DNA from: Acidimicrobiaceae bacterium
GTDB lineage: Bacteria > Actinomycetota > Acidimicrobiia > Acidimicrobiales > Aldehydirespiratoraceae
Direction of reading: 5' to 3'
NCBI GenBank assembly: GCA_009840695.1
Contig: VXNG01000037.1
Coordinates: 1 to 5,004, forward strand
Length of the DNA: 5,004 nt
The notes beneath the pieces are model-generated. The model searched no databases, had not been told where the DNA came from, and was given only the letters and a program-made list of their open reading frames with translations. The position numbers were made by a program, and so were the translations under genes. The stretch's first letter is position 1. Every line of letters begins with the position of its first letter. Shown one piece after another: positions 1-5,004 of this stretch.

Positions 1-200
1 GGGGCGACATCTGCACCGTGCAGGACCCGGTCATCGGGCCGGTCCGCCAGCAGGCGCCCTTCCCCCGCCTGGTCGGCGAGACGCCCGCCGCGCCCGAGGG
101 CGCGCCCCTCCTCGGCGAGCACACCGACGAGATCCTGTCGAGCGTGGTCGGCCTGTCGGCTACCGAACTGGATGCTCTCCGAGCCGACGGCATCATCTGA
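1..200 (+). CDS. CaiB/BaiF-type (family III) CoA-transferase, C-terminal fragment
   Basis: This is the 3' end of a gene that begins left of the window; the reading frame enters at base 3 and ends at a TGA at 198-200. About 65 residues are visible. They carry the usual C-terminal signature of family III CoA-transferases: a segment ending in PFPRLVGETP, then a proline-rich stretch, then LLGEHTDEIL, and a final short helix (SATELDALRADGII) of the kind that closes these proteins. Family members move CoA between acyl-CoA and a free carboxylic acid, or act as racemases (for example alpha-methylacyl-CoA racemase). The catalytic Asp and the CoA-binding region lie outside the window, so transferase and racemase cannot be told apart. 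It converges on the thiolase gene and is probably a separate transcription unit of the same CoA-ester locus. Family assignment is fairly sure; substrate unknown. Confidence 0.82.
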   Translation, partial: GDICTVQDPVIGPVRQQAPFPRLVGETPAAPEGAPLLGEHTDEILSSVVGLSATELDALRADGII

Positions 201-203
201 CCT

Positions 204-254
204 CGTACTTCCGGGAGTTGAGGGGAACTATCCCCTGAAACCGCCGGAAGTTCG
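204..254. terminator. Nested inverted repeat between convergent genes, probable bidirectional terminator
   Basis: This lies in the 57-bp gap between the stop codons of two convergent genes. The outer arms are ACTTCCGG (207-214) and CCGGAAGT (244-251). They extend outward by a CG/CG pair across one T-T mismatch, to 204 and 254. The inner arms are AGGGGA (221-226) and TCCCCT (231-236) around a 4-base ACTA loop, with a GTT/AAC match between inner and outer stems. The result is a long, interrupted hairpin formed from either strand. There is no run of T after it in either direction, as is common for terminators in GC-rich actinobacteria. Its position at a convergent junction supports a terminator or mRNA 3'-end stabiliser. 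An operator is less likely here. Confidence 0.62.
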
Positions 255-257
255 CCT

Positions 258-1433
258 CTAGGCGACGCGCTGGATGAGGGTGCCGGTTCCCAGGCCACCG
301 CCGCAGCACATCGACACGAGGCCGTAGTCGCCGTCGGTGCGTTCCAGCTCGTGCACTGCCTTGGTGGTGAGGATGCAGCCGGTGCCGCCCAGAGGGTGGC
401 CCAGCGCGATGGCCCCGCCGTTGGGGTTGGCCCTGGCCGGGTCGGCGCCGACGGTGCGCTGCCAGGCGATCACCACCGACGCGAAGGCCTCGTTGACCTC
501 GAACACGTCGACGTCGTCGATGGTTATCCCCTCGCGCTCCAGCACCCGCTCGGTGGCCGGTATGGGACCCTCCAGCATCAGCACCGGGTCGCAGCCCAGT
601 AGCGCGGTCTGGGCCACCCGAGCCATCGGCCTGAGCCCCAGGTCAGCCGCCTTGCCCGCCGACATGAGCAGCACCGCGGCCGCGCCGTCGGCGATCTGCG
701 ACGACGTGCCCGCAGTGTGGATCCCGTCGTCGCGGGCCACCGGCTTGAGCGCGGCCAGCGCCTCCAGGCTGGTGTCGCGGGGGACCTCGTCGCGGGAGAA
801 CTCGACCGTCTCGCCCGTCTTGCGGCCGTCCTCGTCTACGAGCACCGCGTCGATGGGCACAATCTGCGTCTCGAATCGGCCCTCGCGCTGGGCGGTGGCC
901 GCCCGCAGCTGCGACTCCAGTCCGAGATCGTCGGTGTCCTGGCGCGAGATCCCGTAGGCGGTGGCGATGCGCTCGGCGCCCTCGAACTGGCTAGTGAACT
1001 CGTAGTGGCGGAAGTAGCTGCGCGACACCGGCTTGCCGGGACCGTTCATCACGTTGGCCGCCAGCGGCACCATCGACATCGACTCAACGCCGCAGGCCAG
1101 CACGGTGTCCTCCGCGCCCGAGGCGATCAGGCTGTAGGCCAGATTTACAGCGTGCTGGGACGACCCGCACTGGGAATCGACTGTGGAGCAGGCCGTGGAC
1201 TGGTCGCCGCCGTGGGACAGCCAGGCGGTGCGGGTGATGTTCATGCCTTGGGCACCGATCTGGTCGATGCAGCCGCCGACCACCTGGTCGACGTCGCCGC
1301 TGGCAATCCCGGCCCGGCTCAGGCAGTCCATCTGCACCGGTCCGAGGATGTCGGCGGGGTGGGTGTGGGCCAGCGTCCCGTTGCGCTTTCCCACCGCTGA
1401 GCGCACTGCCTCTACGATCACTACGTCGGTCAT
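258..1433 (-). CDS. Thiolase (acetyl-CoA C-acyltransferase), FadA5-like
   Basis: The 391-residue protein has the usual length of a degradative thiolase. It would cleave a 3-ketoacyl-CoA with free CoA to acetyl-CoA (or propionyl-CoA) and a shortened acyl-CoA. The catalytic residues are visible: nucleophile Cys89 in VDSQCGSSQ, the NEAFA motif at 314-318, His346 in ALGHPLGGTG, and Cys376 in MCCGGGLGTG. The segments HTAGTSSQIADGAAAVL (239-255), NEAFASVV and HELERTD closely resemble the mycobacterial steroid side-chain thiolase FadA5, as I remember that sequence. This suggests a bulky or branched substrate rather than a simple fatty acid, but that is inference. The ATG is supported by AAAGGA six bases upstream. 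It is the last gene of the minus-strand run, 103 bp after the MaoC gene, and may also have its own promoter in that gap. No truncation or missing active-site residue is seen. Confidence 0.95.
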   Translation of the reverse strand: MTDVVIVEAVRSAVGKRNGTLAHTHPADILGPVQMDCLSRAGIASGDVDQVVGGCIDQIGAQGMNITRTAWLSHGGDQSTACSTVDSQCGSSQHAVNLAYSLIASGAEDTVLACGVESMSMVPLAANVMNGPGKPVSRSYFRHYEFTSQFEGAERIATAYGISRQDTDDLGLESQLRAATAQREGRFETQIVPIDAVLVDEDGRKTGETVEFSRDEVPRDTSLEALAALKPVARDDGIHTAGTSSQIADGAAAVLLMSAGKAADLGLRPMARVAQTALLGCDPVLMLEGPIPATERVLEREGITIDDVDVFEVNEAFASVVIAWQRTVGADPARANPNGGAIALGHPLGGTGCILTTKAVHELERTDGDYGLVSMCCGGGLGTGTLIQRVA

Positions 1434-1439
1434 CGCGTG

Positions 1440-1445
1440 TCCTTT
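1440..1445 (-). promoter_or_regulatory. Ribosome binding site of the thiolase gene
   Basis: On the minus strand AAAGGA sits six bases before the ATG at 1433. It is the only convincing Shine-Dalgarno sequence among the four minus-strand genes, and it fixes the thiolase start. Confidence 0.7.
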
Positions 1446-1460
1446 CTGGCGTTCGACGGC

Positions 1461-1485
1461 AGCCTACGCGCTTCGTGTGTCGACA
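1461..1485 (-). promoter_or_regulatory. Possible promoter and operator upstream of the thiolase gene
   Basis: The 103-bp gap between the MaoC and thiolase genes holds TAGGCT (minus strand, 1461-1466), which fits the TANNNT pattern of actinobacterial -10 elements. It would place a transcript start about 20 bases before the thiolase ATG. An 8-bp palindrome, TGTCGACA (1478-1485), lies where a -35 region or operator would be. The best -35 resemblance (TTGTCG) is only 14 bases from TAGGCT, too close for a standard promoter. This is a weak candidate for separate thiolase expression. Confidence 0.2.
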
Positions 1486-1536
1486 ATTCTCCCGGCCGGC
1501 GGGTCCTGTCGTCGAGGCCTCACCGGTGCGCCTCAG

Positions 1537-2514
1537 TCAGGGGGCAGCAGCTATGACTGTCCAGTCGAGGATCTTTTCGGGTTCGTCGGTGCGATGGGCG
1601 AAGCCTTCGACTTGCACTGCGAAGATCCGGCCGGAAGCGGCTGGGGCTGTGTCTAGGAGGGTGTGGCGGAACGACAGCTGGTCGCCCTCGAAGGCGGGGC
1701 CGGTGTGATCGCAGCCGTGCCATCCCACCACGGTCGCCATGCCGGGCAGCGCCCTGGACAGCGACGCCTGGGCCAGCCCCACGACATGGCCCCCGTACAG
1801 TAGGCGCTGCGGGTAGAGCGACTCATCCGCGTCGCGATGGACCATGGCCAGGTTGTTGGTGAGACGCACCAGCGCCAGCGCGTTGTCGACCACGTCCCGG
1901 GCCGGGTCCGCCAGGGTGGTGCCGGGCTGCCATGCGGTTCCGGGACCCAGCGGAGCAAAGTCCCAGTGCGCTGGCACCAACTCGACATAGGAGGAGAGGT
2001 CCAGCGGCGACGCGGTCCCCAGGTCGTCATCATGGCCGGGCTGTTCGCCGGTCGCCTGCGGCAGGAGGGGAGCCCGCTGGTAGGTGACCGCGGGCTCCCC
2101 GTCGGCGGTGGTAACGATGTCCACCAGCACTTTGCCCCGATGGGGGCGTCCGGGACGGGGCCGGCTGTCGGCTAGGGCGACGACAGTGACGGTGGTGGCC
2201 AGGGACTGCCCGATGAACACCGGCTTGACGAACCGCAGGTCGCGGTAGAAGAGGTTGGCGATCACGCGCCTCGTGAGCGTGGTGCTGTGCCCGGCCGACA
2301 GGTGCATGACCAGCGCGGCGCTGACCAGGCGGCCGGGCTGCCCGGTGACGGCAGCACATACGGCCGGATCCATCGCCATCGGCAGCCGCTCGCCCACAAT
2401 CGACTGGTAGAGGGCGGCCATACCGTCATCGATCACCACCGACGGTTGGCGGGGCAGCACCTGGCCGACGCTCAGATCCTCGTAGTAGGGGCCTTCTAGC
2501 GGAATCACAGCCAT
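1537..2514 (-). CDS. MaoC-family double hot-dog acyl-CoA hydratase/dehydratase
   Basis: This 325-residue protein consists of two hot-dog domains, about residues 8-152 and 170-320, joined by an acidic linker (HDDDLG, 161-166). Such proteins add water to, or remove it from, an enoyl- or hydroxyacyl-CoA. In domain 1 the place of the hydratase motif GDxNPxHxD reads GERLPMAMD (41-49): the catalytic Asp is Glu and the His is Ala. The segment RRVIANLFYRDLRFVKPVF that follows is typical hot-dog sheet. Domain 2 has TNNLAMVHRD (219-228), matching the Asn/His form seen in HTD2-like and mesaconyl-CoA hydratase-like proteins (N221, H226), followed by YGGHVVGLAQA at the helix position. Activity is therefore expected from domain 2. 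The gene starts 22 bp after the M24-like gene, lacks a Shine-Dalgarno sequence, and is probably translated by coupling. The exact substrate cannot be read; a thioesterase role is a less likely alternative. Confidence 0.82.
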   Translation of the reverse strand: MAVIPLEGPYYEDLSVGQVLPRQPSVVIDDGMAALYQSIVGERLPMAMDPAVCAAVTGQPGRLVSAALVMHLSAGHSTTLTRRVIANLFYRDLRFVKPVFIGQSLATTVTVVALADSRPRPGRPHRGKVLVDIVTTADGEPAVTYQRAPLLPQATGEQPGHDDDLGTASPLDLSSYVELVPAHWDFAPLGPGTAWQPGTTLADPARDVVDNALALVRLTNNLAMVHRDADESLYPQRLLYGGHVVGLAQASLSRALPGMATVVGWHGCDHTGPAFEGDQLSFRHTLLDTAPAASGRIFAVQVEGFAHRTDEPEKILDWTVIAAAP

Positions 2515-2536
2515 AGAGGCTAGAAGCCGCGGGGTG

Positions 2537-3469
2537 TCATAGCCGCTCCGACAGCACGACCGGACCTTCGGCAGTGATATGGACCACGTCGCGACGGTCG
2601 CCGTCGGCGACGCTGAGGACCATCCCGGCTTCCAGCCGCTCGCCGATCCCGCGGAGGGGACCGATCACCGGACGCTCGAACCCCATCCCCAGTCCCCGAA
2701 CCAGCCAGTCACCGGTAGCAGCCCCGGCCAGGTCGGCATGGGTCGCGCCGGCACGGCAGGCATCGACGAGCGCCGAGGAGCCGGAACGCAGGCCGTCGAC
2801 GAACACCCCGCCGACTCCCCCCTCGTAGAGGTCATAGATCACTCCGATGTCGATTGCGAGCCCCTCGCCGTGACATTCGACCTGAACGCCCGACGACGGG
2901 ATGGTCACCGCCATCCCGGCCAGTGCCTCGATGGCGGGCGCGGCAGAGTCCGTGCCGGCTGGAGCGTCGAGCACGGCATCCACGCCGGCCCAGGCCGCGG
3001 CGCAGGCCCGGGCGATGGCCTCGACTTCTTCGGGCAGCTTGCGTCGCCGGACGCCGGCCATCAGATCGTCGGCGGGAACGATCTCGGCCTCAGGAGAGAA
3101 GTTGGCCACGGCCCGGCGGAACGACGGAGTCAGTTCATCCACCCCGATCCGGCCGGCCTCGGCCAAGCCGTCGATCGAGCCCATGGACGCGGCCATGATC
3201 CGAGGATTCCAGGTCAGCGGGTAGAGATCGTCGAAGGTCATGGGAGGCTCGATTCCCGCTTCCCAACTCGACAGGGCGTGGATCCGCGCCGTGGCCCCGA
3301 CCACTATGCAGCCCGCTCCGAACGGCCGGGTGCCCGCGGTCCACAGCCGGCGCATCCCGCAGGCGTATCCGGCGTTGTCCTGGCGTCCGAGCACCAGGAC
3401 GTCGATGCCGGCGGCGGCCATCGCATCCAGCACCCGTTCGCGCCGGGCCAGCAAGAGGTCAGCGGTCAT
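2537..3469 (-). CDS. M24-like (creatinase/aminopeptidase P fold) protein with degenerate metal site
   Basis: The open frame runs further upstream to 3715, but residues before this ATG are arginine- and glycine-rich nonsense overlapping the preceding gene. The ATG at 3469-3467 overlaps that gene's TGA as ATGA, and the sequence becomes family-like exactly there, so the protein is 310 residues. Residues 5-140 form a creatinase N-terminal domain (RRERVLDAMAAAGIDVLVL; R-rich hinge RRRKLPEEVEAI at 141-152). The C-terminal pita-bread domain is shortened. Aligned by eye with the neighbouring M24 protein, Asp207 and Glu301 are kept, but the second Asp is Gly218, the metal-binding His is Leu260 (GLGMGFE for HGAGLE) and the first Glu is Ala288. 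It should not bind the usual dinuclear metal centre. A role as partner or regulatory subunit of the upstream M24 enzyme, or as a binding protein, is inferred from coupling and homology. There is no frameshift or internal stop. Confidence 0.8.
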   Translation of the reverse strand: MTADLLLARRERVLDAMAAAGIDVLVLGRQDNAGYACGMRRLWTAGTRPFGAGCIVVGATARIHALSSWEAGIEPPMTFDDLYPLTWNPRIMAASMGSIDGLAEAGRIGVDELTPSFRRAVANFSPEAEIVPADDLMAGVRRRKLPEEVEAIARACAAAWAGVDAVLDAPAGTDSAAPAIEALAGMAVTIPSSGVQVECHGEGLAIDIGVIYDLYEGGVGGVFVDGLRSGSSALVDACRAGATHADLAGAATGDWLVRGLGMGFERPVIGPLRGIGERLEAGMVLSVADGDRRDVVHITAEGPVVLSERL

Positions 3470-4779
3470 GCTCGGAACGGCTCGTAGTGATCGCCGCCGC
3501 CCAGCCGGCGCCAGCCGTCGTCGGTCACGGCCACGACCTCCTCGGCCCGGTAGCCGCCCACCCCGTCGACAAATATGACCGGTTCGAACACCAGCACCAT
3601 GCCCGCCGCCAGTTCGAAGCCGTCGTCGAAGGCTTGGCCGAGGTCCGTGCCGATCAAGGGCATCTCCGCGCTCTCCAAACCGGCTCCGTGGGCCAGGTAG
3701 AACTGTGGCAGCCACGGCGTCTCCTCCTGCTCCACCGACCGGGCAGCTCGACCCACATCGCCCAGCGTGGCTCCGGAACCCACCACGGCCAACGATGCCT
3801 CCAGCACGGCCATCCAGCGATCACAGAGCGACTGCTCGGCCGCCGTCGGAGCTCGCCCCGGCACCCACGTGCATCCGAAGTCCGACATGTAGCCGTGCCA
3901 CGCCACGCCAGCGTCCACCCATACCAGGTCGCCGTCACTGAAGACGGGATTGTCGACTCCGGTGGGGAAGGCCACGTGGCCGGTGGACGTGCGAGGCCCT
4001 CCGTTGCGGTGGAGCGGCATGGGCTGGAAGATGGGATCGATCCCGTTCCGGTAGCCGGCACCCGGTTCAGGGTCATCGTCGCGCAGCGCGGCCAGGAATG
4101 CCCCAGCCACCTCGGCCCGGGTGGAGCCGGGAGTGCAGGCAGACCGGGCCGCCACCATGGCTCGCTCGGTGTGTCGCTGAGCTCCGTCTATGCAGGCCAG
4201 CTCGTCCTCCGTCTTCACCAGGCGGGCCGGGCCAAGCACCCTGCTGGCGTCGACCAACTCGGCCCCCTGCAGTACCCCGGCTCGGGCCATGGCCCCGGTC
4301 ACAGCGTCCACTGCCACTCGGCGACCGGTCACATCGCCGAGAACCTCAGCGATCGCCGCGCCCACCTCACCAGCGCCGTCGTCCAGCTCAGGCCACAGCG
4401 GGTCGCCCGCTTCCGCAGATCCCGAAGCGGCCTCAACGACGGCGTCATGGGCATGGAGTCGGGCCGGGCCGTCCGACGCGCTCACGATGGCTACCGCGCG
4501 CCGATGGTTGGCATGACCGGCGTCCACCGCTTCGGGAACGTGCCCGGTGGCGTAGGTCACGTGGGGGCCGTGCATCAGCACAGCCCCGTCCACACTCTGC
4601 GCACGCATCTGGTCGCGCAGCCGCGCCAGCCGCTCCACTCCCATGCGCCTCAGGTCAACCACAGCCGGCGGCGCGATCTCATCCACGGGGGCGCCGTCGC
4701 CGCTCATCGCATCACTATGCCCCGTGGCGGGTTCGATCGCGAGCAGCCCTGTCCCGGCACCGGAGATACGCACGTGCAT
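3466..4779 (-). CDS. M24-family metallohydrolase (Xaa-Pro peptidase/creatinase-like), metal site intact
   Basis: This 437-residue protein has a creatinase-type N-terminal domain (about 47-185, from GVERLARLRDQM) and a C-terminal pita-bread domain (about 190-430). All five metal ligands are visible: Asp289 and Asp300 (VDAGVAWHGYMSD), His364 (LAHGAGLES), Glu399 (VFEP) and Glu413 (GYRAEEV). M24 enzymes hydrolyse Xaa-Pro peptides or C-N bonds in small molecules such as creatine, so a peptidase function should not be assumed. It is the first gene of the minus-strand run, overlaps the next gene by ATGA, and faces the acyl-CoA ligase across 47 bp. The start is uncertain. None of the candidates has a good ribosome binding site: 4779 (used here; -10-like GATTAT five bases upstream, so perhaps leaderless), 4707 (residue 25) and 4644 (residue 46; GAGG three bases upstream). 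Residues 1-24 have less GC-rich third positions than the rest, which favours 4707. Confidence 0.85.
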   Translation of the reverse strand: MHVRISGAGTGLLAIEPATGHSDAMSGDGAPVDEIAPPAVVDLRRMGVERLARLRDQMRAQSVDGAVLMHGPHVTYATGHVPEAVDAGHANHRRAVAIVSASDGPARLHAHDAVVEAASGSAEAGDPLWPELDDGAGEVGAAIAEVLGDVTGRRVAVDAVTGAMARAGVLQGAELVDASRVLGPARLVKTEDELACIDGAQRHTERAMVAARSACTPGSTRAEVAGAFLAALRDDDPEPGAGYRNGIDPIFQPMPLHRNGGPRTSTGHVAFPTGVDNPVFSDGDLVWVDAGVAWHGYMSDFGCTWVPGRAPTAAEQSLCDRWMAVLEASLAVVGSGATLGDVGRAARSVEQEETPWLPQFYLAHGAGLESAEMPLIGTDLGQAFDDGFELAAGMVLVFEPVIFVDGVGGYRAEEVVAVTDDGWRRLGGGDHYEPFRA

Positions 4780-4783
4780 CGGG

Positions 4784-4790
4784 CATAATC
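4784..4790. promoter_or_regulatory. Overlapping divergent -10 elements (candidate bidirectional promoter)
   Basis: CATAATC holds CATAAT on the plus strand (five of six matches to TATAAT), which would start the ligase transcript near 4796 with a leader of about 30 bases. Read on the minus strand the same bases give GATTAT, five bases before the ATG at 4779. The key A2 and T6 positions of a -10 are present on both strands. No good -35 is seen on either side; for the plus strand the expected position reads CGGAGA. It is an unusually AT-rich spot in this GC-rich window, exactly between two divergent genes. Confidence 0.45.
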
Positions 4791-4810
4791 TGGCCCATTC
4801 GGACGCCGAT

Positions 4811-4819
4811 AGAAGGAGG
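4811..4819 (+). promoter_or_regulatory. Ribosome binding site of the acyl-CoA ligase gene
   Basis: AGAAGGAGG is a near-perfect Shine-Dalgarno sequence, ending seven bases before the ATG at 4827. It fixes the start of the ligase gene. Confidence 0.85.
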
Positions 4820-4826
4820 CAGCGCT

Positions 4827-5004
4827 ATGCGGTCCATTGCTGACATACCCCGCCGGCAGGCCGCCGAGAACCCGGACAAGCCCGCGCTGATCTGTCACGA
4901 CCGCACGCTGACCTACCGGGATCTCGACGCCGAATCCTCACAGGTGGCCAACGCGCTGATCGCGGCCGGCGTCGGCTCGCAGAGCCGGGTCGGGTTCATC
5001 GGCA
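4827..5004 (+). CDS. ANL-superfamily acyl-CoA ligase (AMP-dependent synthetase), N-terminal fragment
   Basis: The gene starts at ATG 4827 behind a strong ribosome binding site and runs off the window; 59 complete codons are visible. The N-terminus is typical of AMP-dependent acyl-CoA ligases: IADIPRRQAAENPDKPAL, then LTYRDLDAESSQVANALIAAGV, then the first strand of the large domain (RVGFIG). The family activates a carboxylic acid with ATP to an acyl-adenylate and then an acyl-CoA. The P-loop and the acyl-binding region lie beyond the edge, so acetyl-, fatty-acyl-, aryl- and steroid-type ligases cannot be distinguished. It is divergent from the M24/MaoC/thiolase run and probably feeds it with a CoA ester. 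The family call is strong, the substrate open. Confidence 0.85.
   Translation, partial: MRSIADIPRRQAAENPDKPALICHDRTLTYRDLDAESSQVANALIAAGVGSQSRVGFIG

Noticed and set aside
717..1400. 227-codon open frame on the plus strand within the thiolase gene
   Set aside because: In antisense register with the thiolase codons, which encode a clear enzyme with all catalytic motifs.
2579..3487. 302-codon open frame on the plus strand, antisense to the M24-like gene
   Set aside because: Same codon-register artefact in GC-rich DNA; low-complexity composition and no family features.
3470..3715. 82-residue upstream extension of the M24-like gene
   Set aside because: Arg/Gly-rich sequence lying in another frame of the preceding M24 gene; family similarity begins only at the ATG that overlaps the upstream stop codon.
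3466..4779. DddP-type DMSP lyase (an M24-fold lyase) as identity of the first M24 protein
   Set aside because: As recalled, DddP has an additional Asp two residues after the first metal Asp (a DTD-like motif), whereas here the sequence is VDAGV, the standard M24 peptidase/creatinase form. The general M24 call is safer.
3487..4788. 433-codon open frame on the plus strand, antisense to the first M24 gene
   Set aside because: Its codons are in exact register with the sense codons, so it stays open as long as the sense gene avoids TTA, CTA and TCA, which GC-rich genes do. Its translation is His-, Arg- and Gly-rich with no recognisable domain, while the minus-strand frame has a complete M24 motif set.
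4781..4796. GGGC...GCCC inverted repeat around the divergent -10 as an operator
   Set aside because: The arms are only four bases long in a GC-rich region and do not extend, so chance is a sufficient explanation.

Overview
This window is GC-rich (about two-thirds G+C by eye) with strongly GC-ended codons and dense gene packing. The thiolase and MaoC-type proteins resemble those of Actinomycetota. I suspect an environmental actinobacterium (for example Acidimicrobiia-like), but the sequence alone does not settle the taxon.

Layout from left to right. Bases 1-200 (+) hold the 3' end of a CaiB/BaiF-type (family III) CoA-transferase. A 57-bp convergent gap follows, containing a long nested inverted repeat that is probably a bidirectional terminator. 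Four minus-strand genes come next, transcribed from right to left: an M24-fold metallohydrolase with all five metal ligands (3466-4779); a shorter M24-like protein that has lost three of the five ligands and overlaps the first gene by ATGA (2537-3469); a double hot-dog MaoC-family hydratase/dehydratase (1537-2514); and a FadA5-like thiolase (258-1433). A short divergent promoter region (about 4780-4826) separates this run from the 5' end of an ANL-superfamily acyl-CoA ligase on the plus strand (4827 to beyond the window edge).

The genes fit together as a CoA-ester catabolic locus. The ligase or the CoA-transferase would activate an acid, the MaoC protein would hydrate or dehydrate an acyl-CoA, and the thiolase would cleave a 3-ketoacyl-CoA. 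The M24 pair is the unusual part: an apparently intact enzyme translationally coupled to a degenerate paralogue, inside an operon otherwise devoted to CoA chemistry. It might cleave a C-N or similar bond in the substrate before or after CoA activation, but this is inference and no substrate can be read from the sequence.

Translation signals are uneven. Only the ligase and the thiolase have clear Shine-Dalgarno sequences. The first M24 gene looks leaderless or weakly initiated, and the second M24 gene and the MaoC gene seem to depend on coupling to the gene upstream. No RNA gene, mobile element, CRISPR array or stretch of more than 300 bases without a gene was found.
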